NCBI GenBank assembly: GCA_023269645.1
Contig: JAHFPR010000042.1
Span: 1-11,495 of the forward strand
Direction: 5' to 3'
DNA length: 11,495 bases
DNA from: Alphaproteobacteria bacterium
GTDB lineage: Bacteria; Pseudomonadota; Alphaproteobacteria; Rickettsiales; UBA8987
Part shown: positions 1-6,377 of the stretch, piece by piece
How positions within the stretch are numbered: position 1 is the first letter of the stretch
How the letters are laid out: every line of letters begins with the position of its first letter
The notes under the pieces: model-generated
Databases searched by the model: none
What the model was told of the DNA's origin: nothing
What the model saw: the letters and a program-made list of their open reading frames with translations, nothing else
Program-made: the position numbers and the translations under genes

Positions 1-16
1 AAAATACGGGGTAACA

Positions 17-733
17 TTAAAGCCCCAGTGCCTGTTTTTGCAGCAGTGTAATCTCCGCCACGCCCTGTTTCGCCAGCGTAAAAAGCTGCGCGAACTGTTC
101 CTCGGAAAAAGGCTCCTGCTCCGCCGTGCCCTGGATTTCCACGATGCCGCCGCGCCCGGTAAGCACAAAATTCGCATCGGCCTGCGCGCTGCTATCCTCA
201 TCATAATCGAGATCGAGCACCGCCGCGCCCTTATAAATCCCGCAGGAAACCGCCGCAATAGAATCCATCAGCGGCAGATTGCCGTTCAGTCGCCGCTTTG
301 AGATCACCTGCAATGCCTGATAAAGTGCCACGTAACCACCGCTGATGGAGGCGGTGCGTGTGCCGCCGTCGGCATTCAGCACGTCGCAATCTACCGTGAT
401 CTGCACCTCGCCGAGTTTCTTCAAATCCACCACCGAGCGCAGTGCCCGCCCGATCAGCCGCTGGATTTCCACCGTGCGCCCATTCTGCTTGCCGCGCGCC
501 GCTTCCCTATCCGTGCGCGTGTGGGTGGCGCGAGGGAGCATCCCGTATTCCGCAGTCACCCAGCCTTTCCCACCGTTGCGCAGCCAGGGCGGAAGCCGCT
601 CCTCCAGGCTCGCGGTACAGAGCACTTTCGTGTTGCCGTAAGTCACCAGGCACGAACCCTCGGCATAGCGGCTTACCCCCGCCTCGAAACTTATCGGGCG
701 TAAATGATTTTCTGCTCGACCCGAAGGACGCAT
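17..733 (-). CDS. rph: RNase PH (tRNA nucleotidyltransferase)
   Basis: Phosphorolytic 3'-to-5' exoribonuclease that trims the 3' ends of tRNA precursors and acts in the cytoplasm as a hexameric ring. The 238-residue product has the usual family length and is collinear with it throughout: N-terminal MRPSGR, the VTAEYGMLPRATHTR block near 59-73, GRTVEIQRLIGRALR at 85-99, and the phosphate-binding GGTRT motif with Thr125 and Arg126, plus Arg86. The ATG at 733 is preceded by AAGGA about 8 nt upstream. It is divergent from grpE, sharing 86 bp of intergenic DNA. In many alphaproteobacteria hrcA lies between rph and grpE; here it is absent. No truncation or odd composition is seen. Identification is secure. 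Confidence 0.97.
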   Translation of the reverse strand: MRPSGRAENHLRPISFEAGVSRYAEGSCLVTYGNTKVLCTASLEERLPPWLRNGGKGWVTAEYGMLPRATHTRTDREAARGKQNGRTVEIQRLIGRALRSVVDLKKLGEVQITVDCDVLNADGGTRTASISGGYVALYQALQVISKRRLNGNLPLMDSIAAVSCGIYKGAAVLDLDYDEDSSAQADANFVLTGRGGIVEIQGTAEQEPFSEEQFAQLFTLAKQGVAEITLLQKQALGL

Positions 734-747
734 GGCAATTTTCCTTA

Positions 748-777
748 TTGGCTATTGAATTGTAGAGGCAGTATACT
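748..777 (+). promoter_or_regulatory. Probable grpE promoter
   Basis: TTGGCT (748-753), an 18-bp spacer and TATACT (772-777) fit a sigma-70-type -35/-10 pair placed about 42 bp before the grpE ATG. The -10 lies in the perfect palindrome AGTATACT (770-777), so the same bases also read TATACT on the minus strand toward rph. No CIRCE inverted repeat and no clear sigma-32 consensus was seen. This is a consensus match by eye only. Confidence 0.5.
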
Positions 778-796
778 AAATAATAGAACACGTCAA
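770..796 (-). promoter_or_regulatory. Possible rph promoter sharing the palindromic -10
   Basis: On the minus strand TTGACG (plus positions 791-796) is followed after 15 bp by TATACT (770-775), upstream of rph. The -35 is a 5/6 match, but the 15-bp spacer is shorter than the optimum of 17. If real, the rph and grpE promoters overlap back to back and would compete for polymerase. Low confidence. Confidence 0.3.
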
Positions 797-819
797 CGCT
801 AGCACGGAGCCTTGGAGCA

Positions 820-1467
820 ATGCAGGAAGATAATCCCTCGCCGGAAGAATTCGCAAAACGCATGGCGGAGGCGAGCAAAACTGCCGCCGAAAAGCTCGTG
901 GAGGAGGTGCAGCCTGTTTCCACGGACGAAGTCATCGCCCACCAGCGGGAGGAAATTGCCTCGCTGGAGGATAAGCTCCTGCGCACGATGGCGGAAATGC
1001 AGAACCTCCGCCGCCGCACGGAAAAAGATGTGGAGGAAGCCCGGAAATTCGGGATTACCTCCTTCGCGCGCGATCTCATCAACGTGCTGGAAAACCTGCG
1101 CCGTGCCGACGACAGCATCCCGAAGGAGGAATTGGAGAAGAACGAGCTTTTCCGCAATCTCCAGGTGGGTGTGCATATGACGCATCAGGAGCTGGTGAAC
1201 ATCTGCAAGCGGCACGGTATCAATCAGATTGATCCGCTCGGCCAGAAATTCGACCATAACCTCCATCAGGCGATGATGGAAATCCCCACTGACGAGGCTG
1301 AGCCGGGCACGGTGATGCAGGTGATGCAAGCCGGCTACACGATTTACGACCGCCTGCTCCGCCCCGCGCTGGTCGCGCTGGCGAAATCCATGCCGGAACA
1401 GCCGAAACCGGAAAGTGCCGCAGCAGAGGATACAGCCGTTAAAGGACGGAAGAAGAAGCAGGGGTAA
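820..1467 (+). CDS. grpE: GrpE, DnaK nucleotide exchange factor
   Basis: Co-chaperone that releases ADP from DnaK; acts as a cytoplasmic homodimer. The 215 residues show the family architecture: an acidic, low-complexity N-terminus (1-38), a long charged helix predicted to form the dimer coiled coil (about 38-100, including the MAEMQNLRRRTEKD stretch), then the C-terminal beta domain from about 140 to 185. The GrpE signature is visible there (DHNLHQAM...PGTVMQVMQAGY...RLLRPALV). The tail after 190 is Lys/Ala/Glu-rich and probably disordered. GGAG about 10 nt before the ATG, and a second GGAG two bases before it, support this start. It is the only plus-strand gene in the window. hrcA, often its upstream partner in alphaproteobacteria, is not seen. 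Confidence 0.96.
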   Translation: MQEDNPSPEEFAKRMAEASKTAAEKLVEEVQPVSTDEVIAHQREEIASLEDKLLRTMAEMQNLRRRTEKDVEEARKFGITSFARDLINVLENLRRADDSIPKEELEKNELFRNLQVGVHMTHQELVNICKRHGINQIDPLGQKFDHNLHQAMMEIPTDEAEPGTVMQVMQAGYTIYDRLLRPALVALAKSMPEQPKPESAAAEDTAVKGRKKKQG

Positions 1468-1470
1468 TCG

Positions 1471-1545
1471 GTAGTGCATCATTTTGATCTGTCATCCCCG
1501 GACAAGCCGGGGATGACAGATGAAAAAAGCACAATGATGCACTAC
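1471..1545. terminator. Nested palindrome between convergent grpE and cimA
   Basis: Two inverted repeats are nested here. The outer arms (1471-1483 and 1533-1545) are 13-bp perfect complements beginning GTAGTGCATCATT. The inner arms (1487-1501 and 1507-1521) are 15-bp perfect complements around a 5-nt loop and contain TGTCATCCCCGG. It lies 3 bp after the grpE stop and 10 bp before the cimA stop, so either transcript would form a long stem; a bidirectional terminator is the simplest role. An A-run (1523-1528) follows the inner stem, but there is no canonical T-tract on either strand. The inner core (1490-1518) has the same TGTCAT...ATGACA ends as the other palindromic elements of this window. 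Confidence 0.65.
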
Positions 1546-1555
1546 TGGGTAACCC

Positions 1556-3136
1556 TCACCCCTTCAGCAGCTTAAACACAAACGCATCGTTGAGCGCATT
1601 ATAGGAAGCATCAATGATGTTGGGGGAAACGCCGATGGTTGTCCAGCGCGCACGGGTTTTGCGGTCTTCCGTTTCGATCTGTACACGGGTGACGGCCTCC
1701 GTGGCGCGTTCCGGCGTGATGATGCGCACCTTGAAATCCACCAGCTTGATGTCGTTCAGTTGCGGATATTTCGTGGTGATGGCCTTTTTGAGTGCCTTAT
1801 TGAGCGTGTTCACCGGGCCATTCCCCTCCGCTACTTCCATCAGTTCATGCTCGTCCAGCCGCACCTTCACCTTTGCCTCGGAAAACGTGACCAGCTCACC
1901 CTTGGCGTTCCAGCGGCGCTCGTCAATCACCCGGAAACTCAGCACCTCATACAGATGCGGGATTTTCCCCAGAAACCCGCGCGCGAGCAGCTCGAAGCTC
2001 GCATCGGCACTGTCGTAAGCATAGCCCATGCGCTCGCGTTCTTTCACCTCGTCCACCAGCGCGGCGATGGCGGGATCATCCGCTTTCACCTCCAGCCCGA
2101 TGGATTTCAGGCGGCTGATGATATTCGCGCGCCCGGCCTGGTCGGAAATAAGGATCACCCGCTCATTCCCCACCATTTCCGGCGGAATATGCTCGTATGC
2201 CTCCGGCTTTTTCACCACCGCCGAAACGTGCAGCCCGCCCTTATGCGCAAAGGCCGACGCGCCGACATATGCCGCATGGCGGTAGCGCGGGCGGTTGAGG
2301 CGGTCATCCAGCGCATGGGAAATTCGCGTAAGATTCCGCAGGGATTTCTCCGAAATTCCAACATCGTAGCCGAGCTTGATGTGCAACGTGGGGATGATGG
2401 CGATGAGGTTGGTGTTGCCGCACCGCTCGCCGTAGCCGCCGATGGTTCCCTGCACCTGACGCGCACCCGCCCGCACCGCCGCGATGGAATTCGCCACCGC
2501 GTTCTCGGTATCGTTATGGCAGTGGATGCCGAGATGATCGCCCGACACGGATTTCACCGCCGCTTTCACGATTTCCTCCACCTCGAACGGCAGTGTGCCG
2601 CCGTTGGTATCGCACAGCACGATCCAGCGCGCGCCCGCGTCGAATGCAGTTTTGATAACTTCCGTCGCATATTTGCGGTTGGCCTTGAAACCATCAAAGA
2701 AATGTTCCGCATCAAGTAATACTTCTATCTTCTTGGATACAATATATTTTATCGAATCACGGATCATGGAGAGATTTTCCTCGCGCGAGATGCCGAGGGC
2801 TTCCGTTACATGAAAATCCCACGCTTTCCCCACAATGCAGATGAACTTCACCCCGCTATTGACCAGCGCATTCAGCCCCGGATCATTCTCCGCGCTGTTG
2901 GAAGGTTTGCGTGTCATCCCGAACGCCACCATTTTCGCGTGTTTCAGCTTCGGCATCGCAGCGAAAAAGCGGTCGTCCGTGGGGTTCGCGCCCGGCCAGC
3001 CGCCCTCGATATAATCCAGCCCCAGCGCATCAAGCTGCTGCGCGATTTCCTGTTTATCCACAACAGAAAAATCCACGCCCTGCGTCTGTGCGCCGTCGCG
3101 GAGGGTGGTGTCGTACAGGTAAACGCGGTCTGCCAT
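1556..3136 (-). CDS. cimA: (R)-citramalate synthase
   Basis: Condenses pyruvate with acetyl-CoA to give (R)-citramalate, the entry to the threonine-independent route to 2-oxobutyrate and isoleucine. The 526-residue product matches the long CimA type of the 2-isopropylmalate/homocitrate synthase family. Visible motifs are LYDTTLRDG at 7-15 (metal and substrate loop), HCHND at 205-209 (metal ligands), the GGYGERCGNTNL block at 233-244 and HKGGLHVSA at 298-306. The C-terminal third (about 385-526) corresponds to the LeuA-type dimerisation/allosteric domain, where family members sense isoleucine. A 2-isopropylmalate synthase is the main alternative, but the sequence looks CimA-like. There is no Shine-Dalgarno before the ATG; a heptamer-repeat leader abuts it. 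A short AT-rich patch (about 2700-2765) is the only compositional oddity. Confidence 0.92.
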   Translation of the reverse strand: MADRVYLYDTTLRDGAQTQGVDFSVVDKQEIAQQLDALGLDYIEGGWPGANPTDDRFFAAMPKLKHAKMVAFGMTRKPSNSAENDPGLNALVNSGVKFICIVGKAWDFHVTEALGISREENLSMIRDSIKYIVSKKIEVLLDAEHFFDGFKANRKYATEVIKTAFDAGARWIVLCDTNGGTLPFEVEEIVKAAVKSVSGDHLGIHCHNDTENAVANSIAAVRAGARQVQGTIGGYGERCGNTNLIAIIPTLHIKLGYDVGISEKSLRNLTRISHALDDRLNRPRYRHAAYVGASAFAHKGGLHVSAVVKKPEAYEHIPPEMVGNERVILISDQAGRANIISRLKSIGLEVKADDPAIAALVDEVKERERMGYAYDSADASFELLARGFLGKIPHLYEVLSFRVIDERRWNAKGELVTFSEAKVKVRLDEHELMEVAEGNGPVNTLNKALKKAITTKYPQLNDIKLVDFKVRIITPERATEAVTRVQIETEDRKTRARWTTIGVSPNIIDASYNALNDAFVFKLLKG

Positions 3137-3175
3137 TGGTTCGTTACTCGTGATTCGTTATTGGTGATTCGTTAC
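3137..3175 (-). repeat. Heptamer-repeat leader of cimA
   Basis: Read on the minus strand, the 39 nt immediately before the cimA ATG parse as 7-mers: TAACGAA, TCACCAA, TAACGAA, TCACGAG, TAACGAA, then CCA and the start codon. The stretch is A/C-rich and G-poor and holds no Shine-Dalgarno. Similar ~7-nt arrays precede gltX and nadE. A role as an unstructured translation-initiation leader is inference. Confidence 0.7.
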
Positions 3176-3176
3176 C

Positions 3177-3282
3177 CGTCATGCCCTGAATTGCCGAAGG
3201 CAATTCTAGGGGCATCCATCCCGCAGCGAATTCTTTGAGAGATGGATCGCCCTAGAATCGCTACGCGATTCAGGCGATGACG
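3177..3282. repeat. Palindromic element, family A copy 1 (intergenic)
   Basis: A 106-bp imperfect palindrome. Its ends are CGTCATGCCCTGAATT and GATTCAGGCGATGACG; inside are a small hairpin (TTGCCGAAGGCAA), then CTAGGGGCATCCATC matched by GATGGATCGCCCTAG, and the hairpin AATCGCTACGCGATT. It shares long stretches with 7974-8099, inside nadE. Together with the leader, the cysS remnant and element D it fills the 330-bp geneless gap between cimA and cysS (3137-3466). No intact gene is seen there. Confidence 0.9.
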
Positions 3283-3283
3283 G

Positions 3284-3346
3284 CTATGCTTTTCTCCACA
3301 TCGTGCCGGAAGGGTTATCTTCCAGTATTATGCCCTGTTTTGCAAG
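3284..3346 (-). pseudogene. Remnant of a second cysS 3' end
   Basis: Minus-strand translation from 3346 gives LAKQGIILEDNPSGTMWRKA and a TAG stop, matching the real cysS C-terminus LAAQGIILEDSAQGTTWRKA at 15 of 20 residues. It lies in the same frame as cysS, separated from it by the cysS TGA and element D. Most shared residues use different codons (for example ATA ATA against ATC ATC, AGA against CGG, TAG against TGA), so the two copies diverged while under protein-level constraint and are not a fresh duplication. No start codon or upstream domain accompanies it. It is read here as the leftover end of a homologous cysS. Confidence 0.8.
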
Positions 3347-3351
3347 CCTCA

Positions 3352-3461
3352 CTGTCATTCCAGCGAAAGCTGGAATCCAGTAGCGGCGCGTCTGCGCCGC
3401 AAAAGAACCTTCCGTGGCGTGGACACGCCACGCTGGATGCCAGCTTCCGCTGGCATGACAG
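3352..3461. repeat. Palindromic element, family D
   Basis: A 110-bp element made of three hairpins in a row. The outer arms (3352-3380 and 3433-3461) begin CTGTCATTCCAGC and end GCTGGCATGACAG; each arm also folds on itself around CCAGC/GCTGG. Inside are GGCGCGTCTGCGCC and CGTGGCGTGGACACGCCACG, both strong stems. Its minus-strand translation includes WIPAFAGMT, a phrase I recognise as typical of dispersed palindromic repeats in several bacterial genomes. It starts 5 bp after the cysS stop and ends at the cysS remnant. Confidence 0.88.
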
Positions 3462-3466
3462 CGCAT

Positions 3467-4969
3467 TCAGGCCTTCCGCCACGTCGTGCCTTGCGCTGAA
3501 TCTTCGAGGATGATTCCTTGCGCCGCAAGCTCCTCCCTGATGCGATCCGCCTCCGCGAAGTTTTTTGCTTTCTTCGCTGTGGTGCGCAGGGCGATTTGCT
3601 CATTGATATAGGTATCATCAAGTGCAGTTTTAACTACGTTTGCGAGCTTTGCATGAAATTCTCTGGACTCCTTAGTCCAATGATGACTTTCATTTAAATT
3701 CTGTTCAAAGAAACCAAGAAATTTTCCGCACTCCACCAAAATCCTGCGCTCATGTAGTTTACTTTCCTCTGAGCGCGCTTTCCCTATTTTTATTACTTGA
3801 CGGTGCAGATACATTAAACTTTCATAAGTATTGAAGTCATTAGTAAGAGTCTGAAGGAAATCGTCCGGTAGCAGGACTTTTACATGGTTATAAGGAACAG
3901 CTATATAACTACCATCATCTTCTTTAAGAATTCTAACAGTACGATAAAGTTTCTCTAATGCTTTTTCAGCCTCCTCCAATCTCCTCTCCGTCCAATCGAG
4001 CGGCTCGTTATATTTGGCCGAGAGCAGCGCATAGCGGATGACTTCGCCCTTCACCTCCTTATCCAGCAAATCCTTCACCGTGATGAAATTTCCCAGCGAT
4101 TTGCTCATCTTCTCGCCGTTCACGGTAACAAATCCATTGTGAACCCAGGTGTGCGCGAAGTGGCTGCCGGGATTGCCGCATAAACTCTGCGCGATTTCGT
4201 TTTCGTGGTGGGGGAATTTGAGGTCTGCGCCACCGCCGTGGATGTCGAAATCATAACGAGCAGGATCATCTTCTGACTTTCTAAAATCCTGCAGATATTT
4301 GCTGCTCATCGCCGAGCATTCGATGTGCCAGCCCGGCCTGCCCGCGCCCCACGGGGAATCGAACACGCTGGAGAGATCATCCCCCGGATTCGCCGGTTTC
4401 CACAGCACGAAATCGCCGGGATTGCGCTTGTGATCCTTCTTCCCGATGCGCGCGCCCGCGATCAAATCCTCCAGCTTTTTCCCGGAGAGCTTGCCGTAAA
4501 AATACTCATCAAGCTGCCCTACTTTACCCACCTCGAACAGCACCTCGCCGCCCGCTACATAAGCGCAGCCATTGGCGATGATTTTCTCAATCAGCGCGAT
4601 AATCGGCGCGATTTCCTCCGTAGCGCGCGGCTCGATGGTGGGGCGCAGATTCCCCAGCGCATCCATATCGTCGTGAAACCATTGTGTCACGCGCTGCGTA
4701 AGGGCGGAAATCGGCTCGCCGTTAGCCTTCGCAGCGGCATTTATTTTATCATCCACGTCGGTGATGTTTCTTGCGTAAGTAACCTTCGGATAAAGATGCT
4801 TCAGCAGCCGGAACAGCACATCGTACACCACCACCGCGCGGGCGTTTCCGATATGCGGCCTGTCATACACCGTCGGCCCGCACACATACATCCGCACGTT
4901 ATCCGCATCCAGCGGCGTAAACTTTTCCTTGCGTCCCATGAGGGTGTTGTAGAGGGTTAAATCCGTCAT
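3467..4969 (-). CDS. cysS: Cysteinyl-tRNA synthetase
   Basis: Class I aminoacyl-tRNA synthetase that charges tRNA-Cys. The start is set at 4969 because AAGGAGG lies about 9 nt upstream and the protein then begins MTDLTLYNTL, like the family; the frame stays open further upstream, but that part overlaps gltX and is not homologous. Of 500 residues, Cys30, Cys218, His254 and Glu258 match the catalytic-site zinc ligands, HIGN is at 39-42 and KMSKS at 287-291. The C-terminal helical and anticodon-binding part follows. ATGA overlap with gltX (4966-4969) implies coupled translation. Codons for about residues 340-453 (3610-3960) are strikingly AT-rich against GC-rich flanks, suggesting a mosaic gene. 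Downstream in frame lie element D and a second copy of the last ~20 codons. Confidence 0.95.
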   Translation of the reverse strand: MTDLTLYNTLMGRKEKFTPLDADNVRMYVCGPTVYDRPHIGNARAVVVYDVLFRLLKHLYPKVTYARNITDVDDKINAAAKANGEPISALTQRVTQWFHDDMDALGNLRPTIEPRATEEIAPIIALIEKIIANGCAYVAGGEVLFEVGKVGQLDEYFYGKLSGKKLEDLIAGARIGKKDHKRNPGDFVLWKPANPGDDLSSVFDSPWGAGRPGWHIECSAMSSKYLQDFRKSEDDPARYDFDIHGGGADLKFPHHENEIAQSLCGNPGSHFAHTWVHNGFVTVNGEKMSKSLGNFITVKDLLDKEVKGEVIRYALLSAKYNEPLDWTERRLEEAEKALEKLYRTVRILKEDDGSYIAVPYNHVKVLLPDDFLQTLTNDFNTYESLMYLHRQVIKIGKARSEESKLHERRILVECGKFLGFFEQNLNESHHWTKESREFHAKLANVVKTALDDTYINEQIALRTTAKKAKNFAEADRIREELAAQGIILEDSAQGTTWRKA

Positions 4970-6306
4970 GCGTTGAGCCTCCTTATCGCCCGCGCGCGCC
5001 CGATATAGGGCAGCAGCACCTTCATTTCCGGCCCATGATCCCGCCCCGTGAGCGCGCAGCGGATGGGCATGAACAGTTCCTTTCCCTTGCGGTCTGTGGT
5101 ATTTTTTACGGCATCCATCCAGATATTCCAAGTGGCAGAATCCCACGGTTCGGGAGGGAGGATCATGGCGGATTGGGCAAGGAAATTGTCATCCTGAAGC
5201 GAGGCCGAAGGATCTACTGCCGCATGAGATTCTTCGCGGTGATCAGAATGACAGATTGCCCACCACTCAGCCGCCTCGCTCACCGAAACAATATTCCCCC
5301 GCACCGTCTCCCAGAACGGGGCATCCATGCCCTCAGGCAAGCGCGCCTGCACAGCCTCGAATGGCAGGTCATGCACCAGCTTTTCGTTGAGGCGCGCAAT
5401 ATCCTCCACGTCATACATCGTCTGGGATTTGCCGAATTTAGCGATGCTGAATTCCGCCACCAGTTCCTTCAGCGAATGGCGCACCTCGATGGCATCCGCG
5501 CTGCCCACTTTTGCCAGGAAGCTGCACAGTGCCATCGGTTCGATGCCCTGCGTACGCAAATCCGCGATCGTGCTGCTGCCCTTCCGCTTGGAGAGTTTTC
5601 CCTCCTTCGTTTTGATGAGCGCGTTATGGGCGAAGGCCGGAATCGCGCCGCCAAGTGCCTCGAAAAGCTGAATCTGGATCGCCGTGTTGCTGATGTGATC
5701 CTCCCCACGCAGCACGTGGGTGATGCCGAGTTCCATATCGTCCACGGCGGAGGGGAGCATATAGGTATACTCCCCGTTTTCGCGCACGAGGATGGGGTCG
5801 CTGAGGTTCCTCGCCTCGAAATGCCGCGCGCCCTGGATTTCATCATGCCACACAATTGCGCCATCCTCCAGCCGGAAACGCCAGTGCGGCTTCCGCGCTT
5901 CCGCCGCGAACTGCGCCTTTTGCTTGTCGGTGAGGCGCAGGCTTTCGCGGTCATAGATAGGCGGTTTTCCAAGCGCAAGCTGCATTTTTCGCTTGGTTTC
6001 CAGTTCCGTTTCCGTTTCATAGCAGGCATAAAGCCGCCCGGCGTTTTTCAGCTTTTCCACCGCCGCATCATAATGCAAAACGCGCGCGGATTGGCGCACT
6101 TCCCTATCCGGATTCAGCCCCAGCCACTGCAAATCCTCGCGGATGGCCTCCACATATTCCTCGCGCGAACGCTCGCTGTCCGTATCATCCAGGCGGAGCA
6201 GGAACTCGCCGCCCGCTTTCCGCGCGTAAAGCCAGCACAGCAGTGCCGTGCGGATATTGCCGATATGTAACCTGCCCGTGGGGCTTGGTGCAAAGCGTGT
6301 GCGCAT
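4966..6306 (-). CDS. gltX: Glutamyl-tRNA synthetase with in-frame palindromic insert
   Basis: Class I synthetase charging tRNA-Glu, and perhaps tRNA-Gln if the organism uses GatCAB amidation. The 446 residues carry FAPSPTGRLHIGN (HIGH motif at 14-17), YTYMLPSAVDDMELGITHVLRGEDH near 180-204 and KLSKRKG (KMSKS class) at 237-243. The C-terminal part is the anticodon-binding domain. Residues ~352-373 come from palindromic element B and have no place in the family; the frame is kept on both sides. Alphaproteobacteria often have two gltX copies, and which type this is cannot be told here. The ATG at 6306 lacks a Shine-Dalgarno and follows a heptamer-repeat hairpin. Its stop overlaps the cysS start. 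Confidence 0.93.
   Translation of the reverse strand: MRTRFAPSPTGRLHIGNIRTALLCWLYARKAGGEFLLRLDDTDSERSREEYVEAIREDLQWLGLNPDREVRQSARVLHYDAAVEKLKNAGRLYACYETETELETKRKMQLALGKPPIYDRESLRLTDKQKAQFAAEARKPHWRFRLEDGAIVWHDEIQGARHFEARNLSDPILVRENGEYTYMLPSAVDDMELGITHVLRGEDHISNTAIQIQLFEALGGAIPAFAHNALIKTKEGKLSKRKGSSTIADLRTQGIEPMALCSFLAKVGSADAIEVRHSLKELVAEFSIAKFGKSQTMYDVEDIARLNEKLVHDLPFEAVQARLPEGMDAPFWETVRGNIVSVSEAAEWWAICHSDHREESHAAVDPSASLQDDNFLAQSAMILPPEPWDSATWNIWMDAVKNTTDRKGKELFMPIRCALTGRDHGPEMKVLLPYIGRARAIRRLNA
5187..5253. repeat. Palindromic element, family B, inside gltX
   Basis: A 67-bp imperfect palindrome with ends TGTCATCCTGAAGCGAGG and GATCAGAATGACA, and inner GAAGGATCT/GAGATTCTTC complements. Read in the gltX frame it encodes roughly CHSDHREESHAAVDPSASLQ, a charged, low-hydrophobicity segment inserted between EAAEWWA and NFLAQSAM in the anticodon-binding domain. 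There is no stop or frameshift. The arms resemble a repeat type common in bacterial intergenic regions. Confidence 0.88.
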
Positions 6307-6314
6307 GGTTAAGT

Positions 6315-6374
6315 GGTTGATGGTTATGTGTTGATGGTAATTTTTTATAAACCATCAACCATCAACCATCAACC
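6315..6374 (-). repeat. Heptamer-repeat hairpin between yoeB and gltX
   Basis: Positions 6351-6374 are a perfect period-7 array of CCATCAA units on the plus strand; 6315-6338 is its imperfect complement (20 of 24), with a 12-nt AT-only loop. On the transcribed minus strand the GT-rich arm comes first, then the loop with a run of six A, then a CA-rich arm ending 9 nt before the gltX ATG. It could end yoeB transcription, or present an unstructured CA-rich leader to gltX when the upstream arm is absent. No Shine-Dalgarno is visible before gltX. Confidence 0.7.
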
Positions 6375-6377
6375 CGC

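Noticed and set aside
780..819. CIRCE element before grpE (TAGCAC at about 799)
   Set aside because: Only part of one half-site is present, with no inverted partner.
3137..3466. CRISPR array in the repeat-rich gap
   Set aside because: The repeats are two different single palindromes plus a short 7-nt array; there are no evenly spaced direct repeats with unique spacers.
4970..5146. Upstream extension of cysS by 59 codons
   Set aside because: It lies wholly within gltX, is not CysS-like, and the strong AAGGAGG site points to the ATG at 4969.
5035..6270. Long plus-strand open frame (about 411 codons) opposite gltX
   Set aside because: Its product has no recognisable family and mirrors the codon bias of gltX; the minus strand has clear synthetase motifs.
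3467..6306. tRNA or T-box element controlling the synthetase genes
   Set aside because: No cloverleaf or T-box core was seen upstream of gltX or cysS; the two genes overlap and gltX is preceded by the repeat hairpin.
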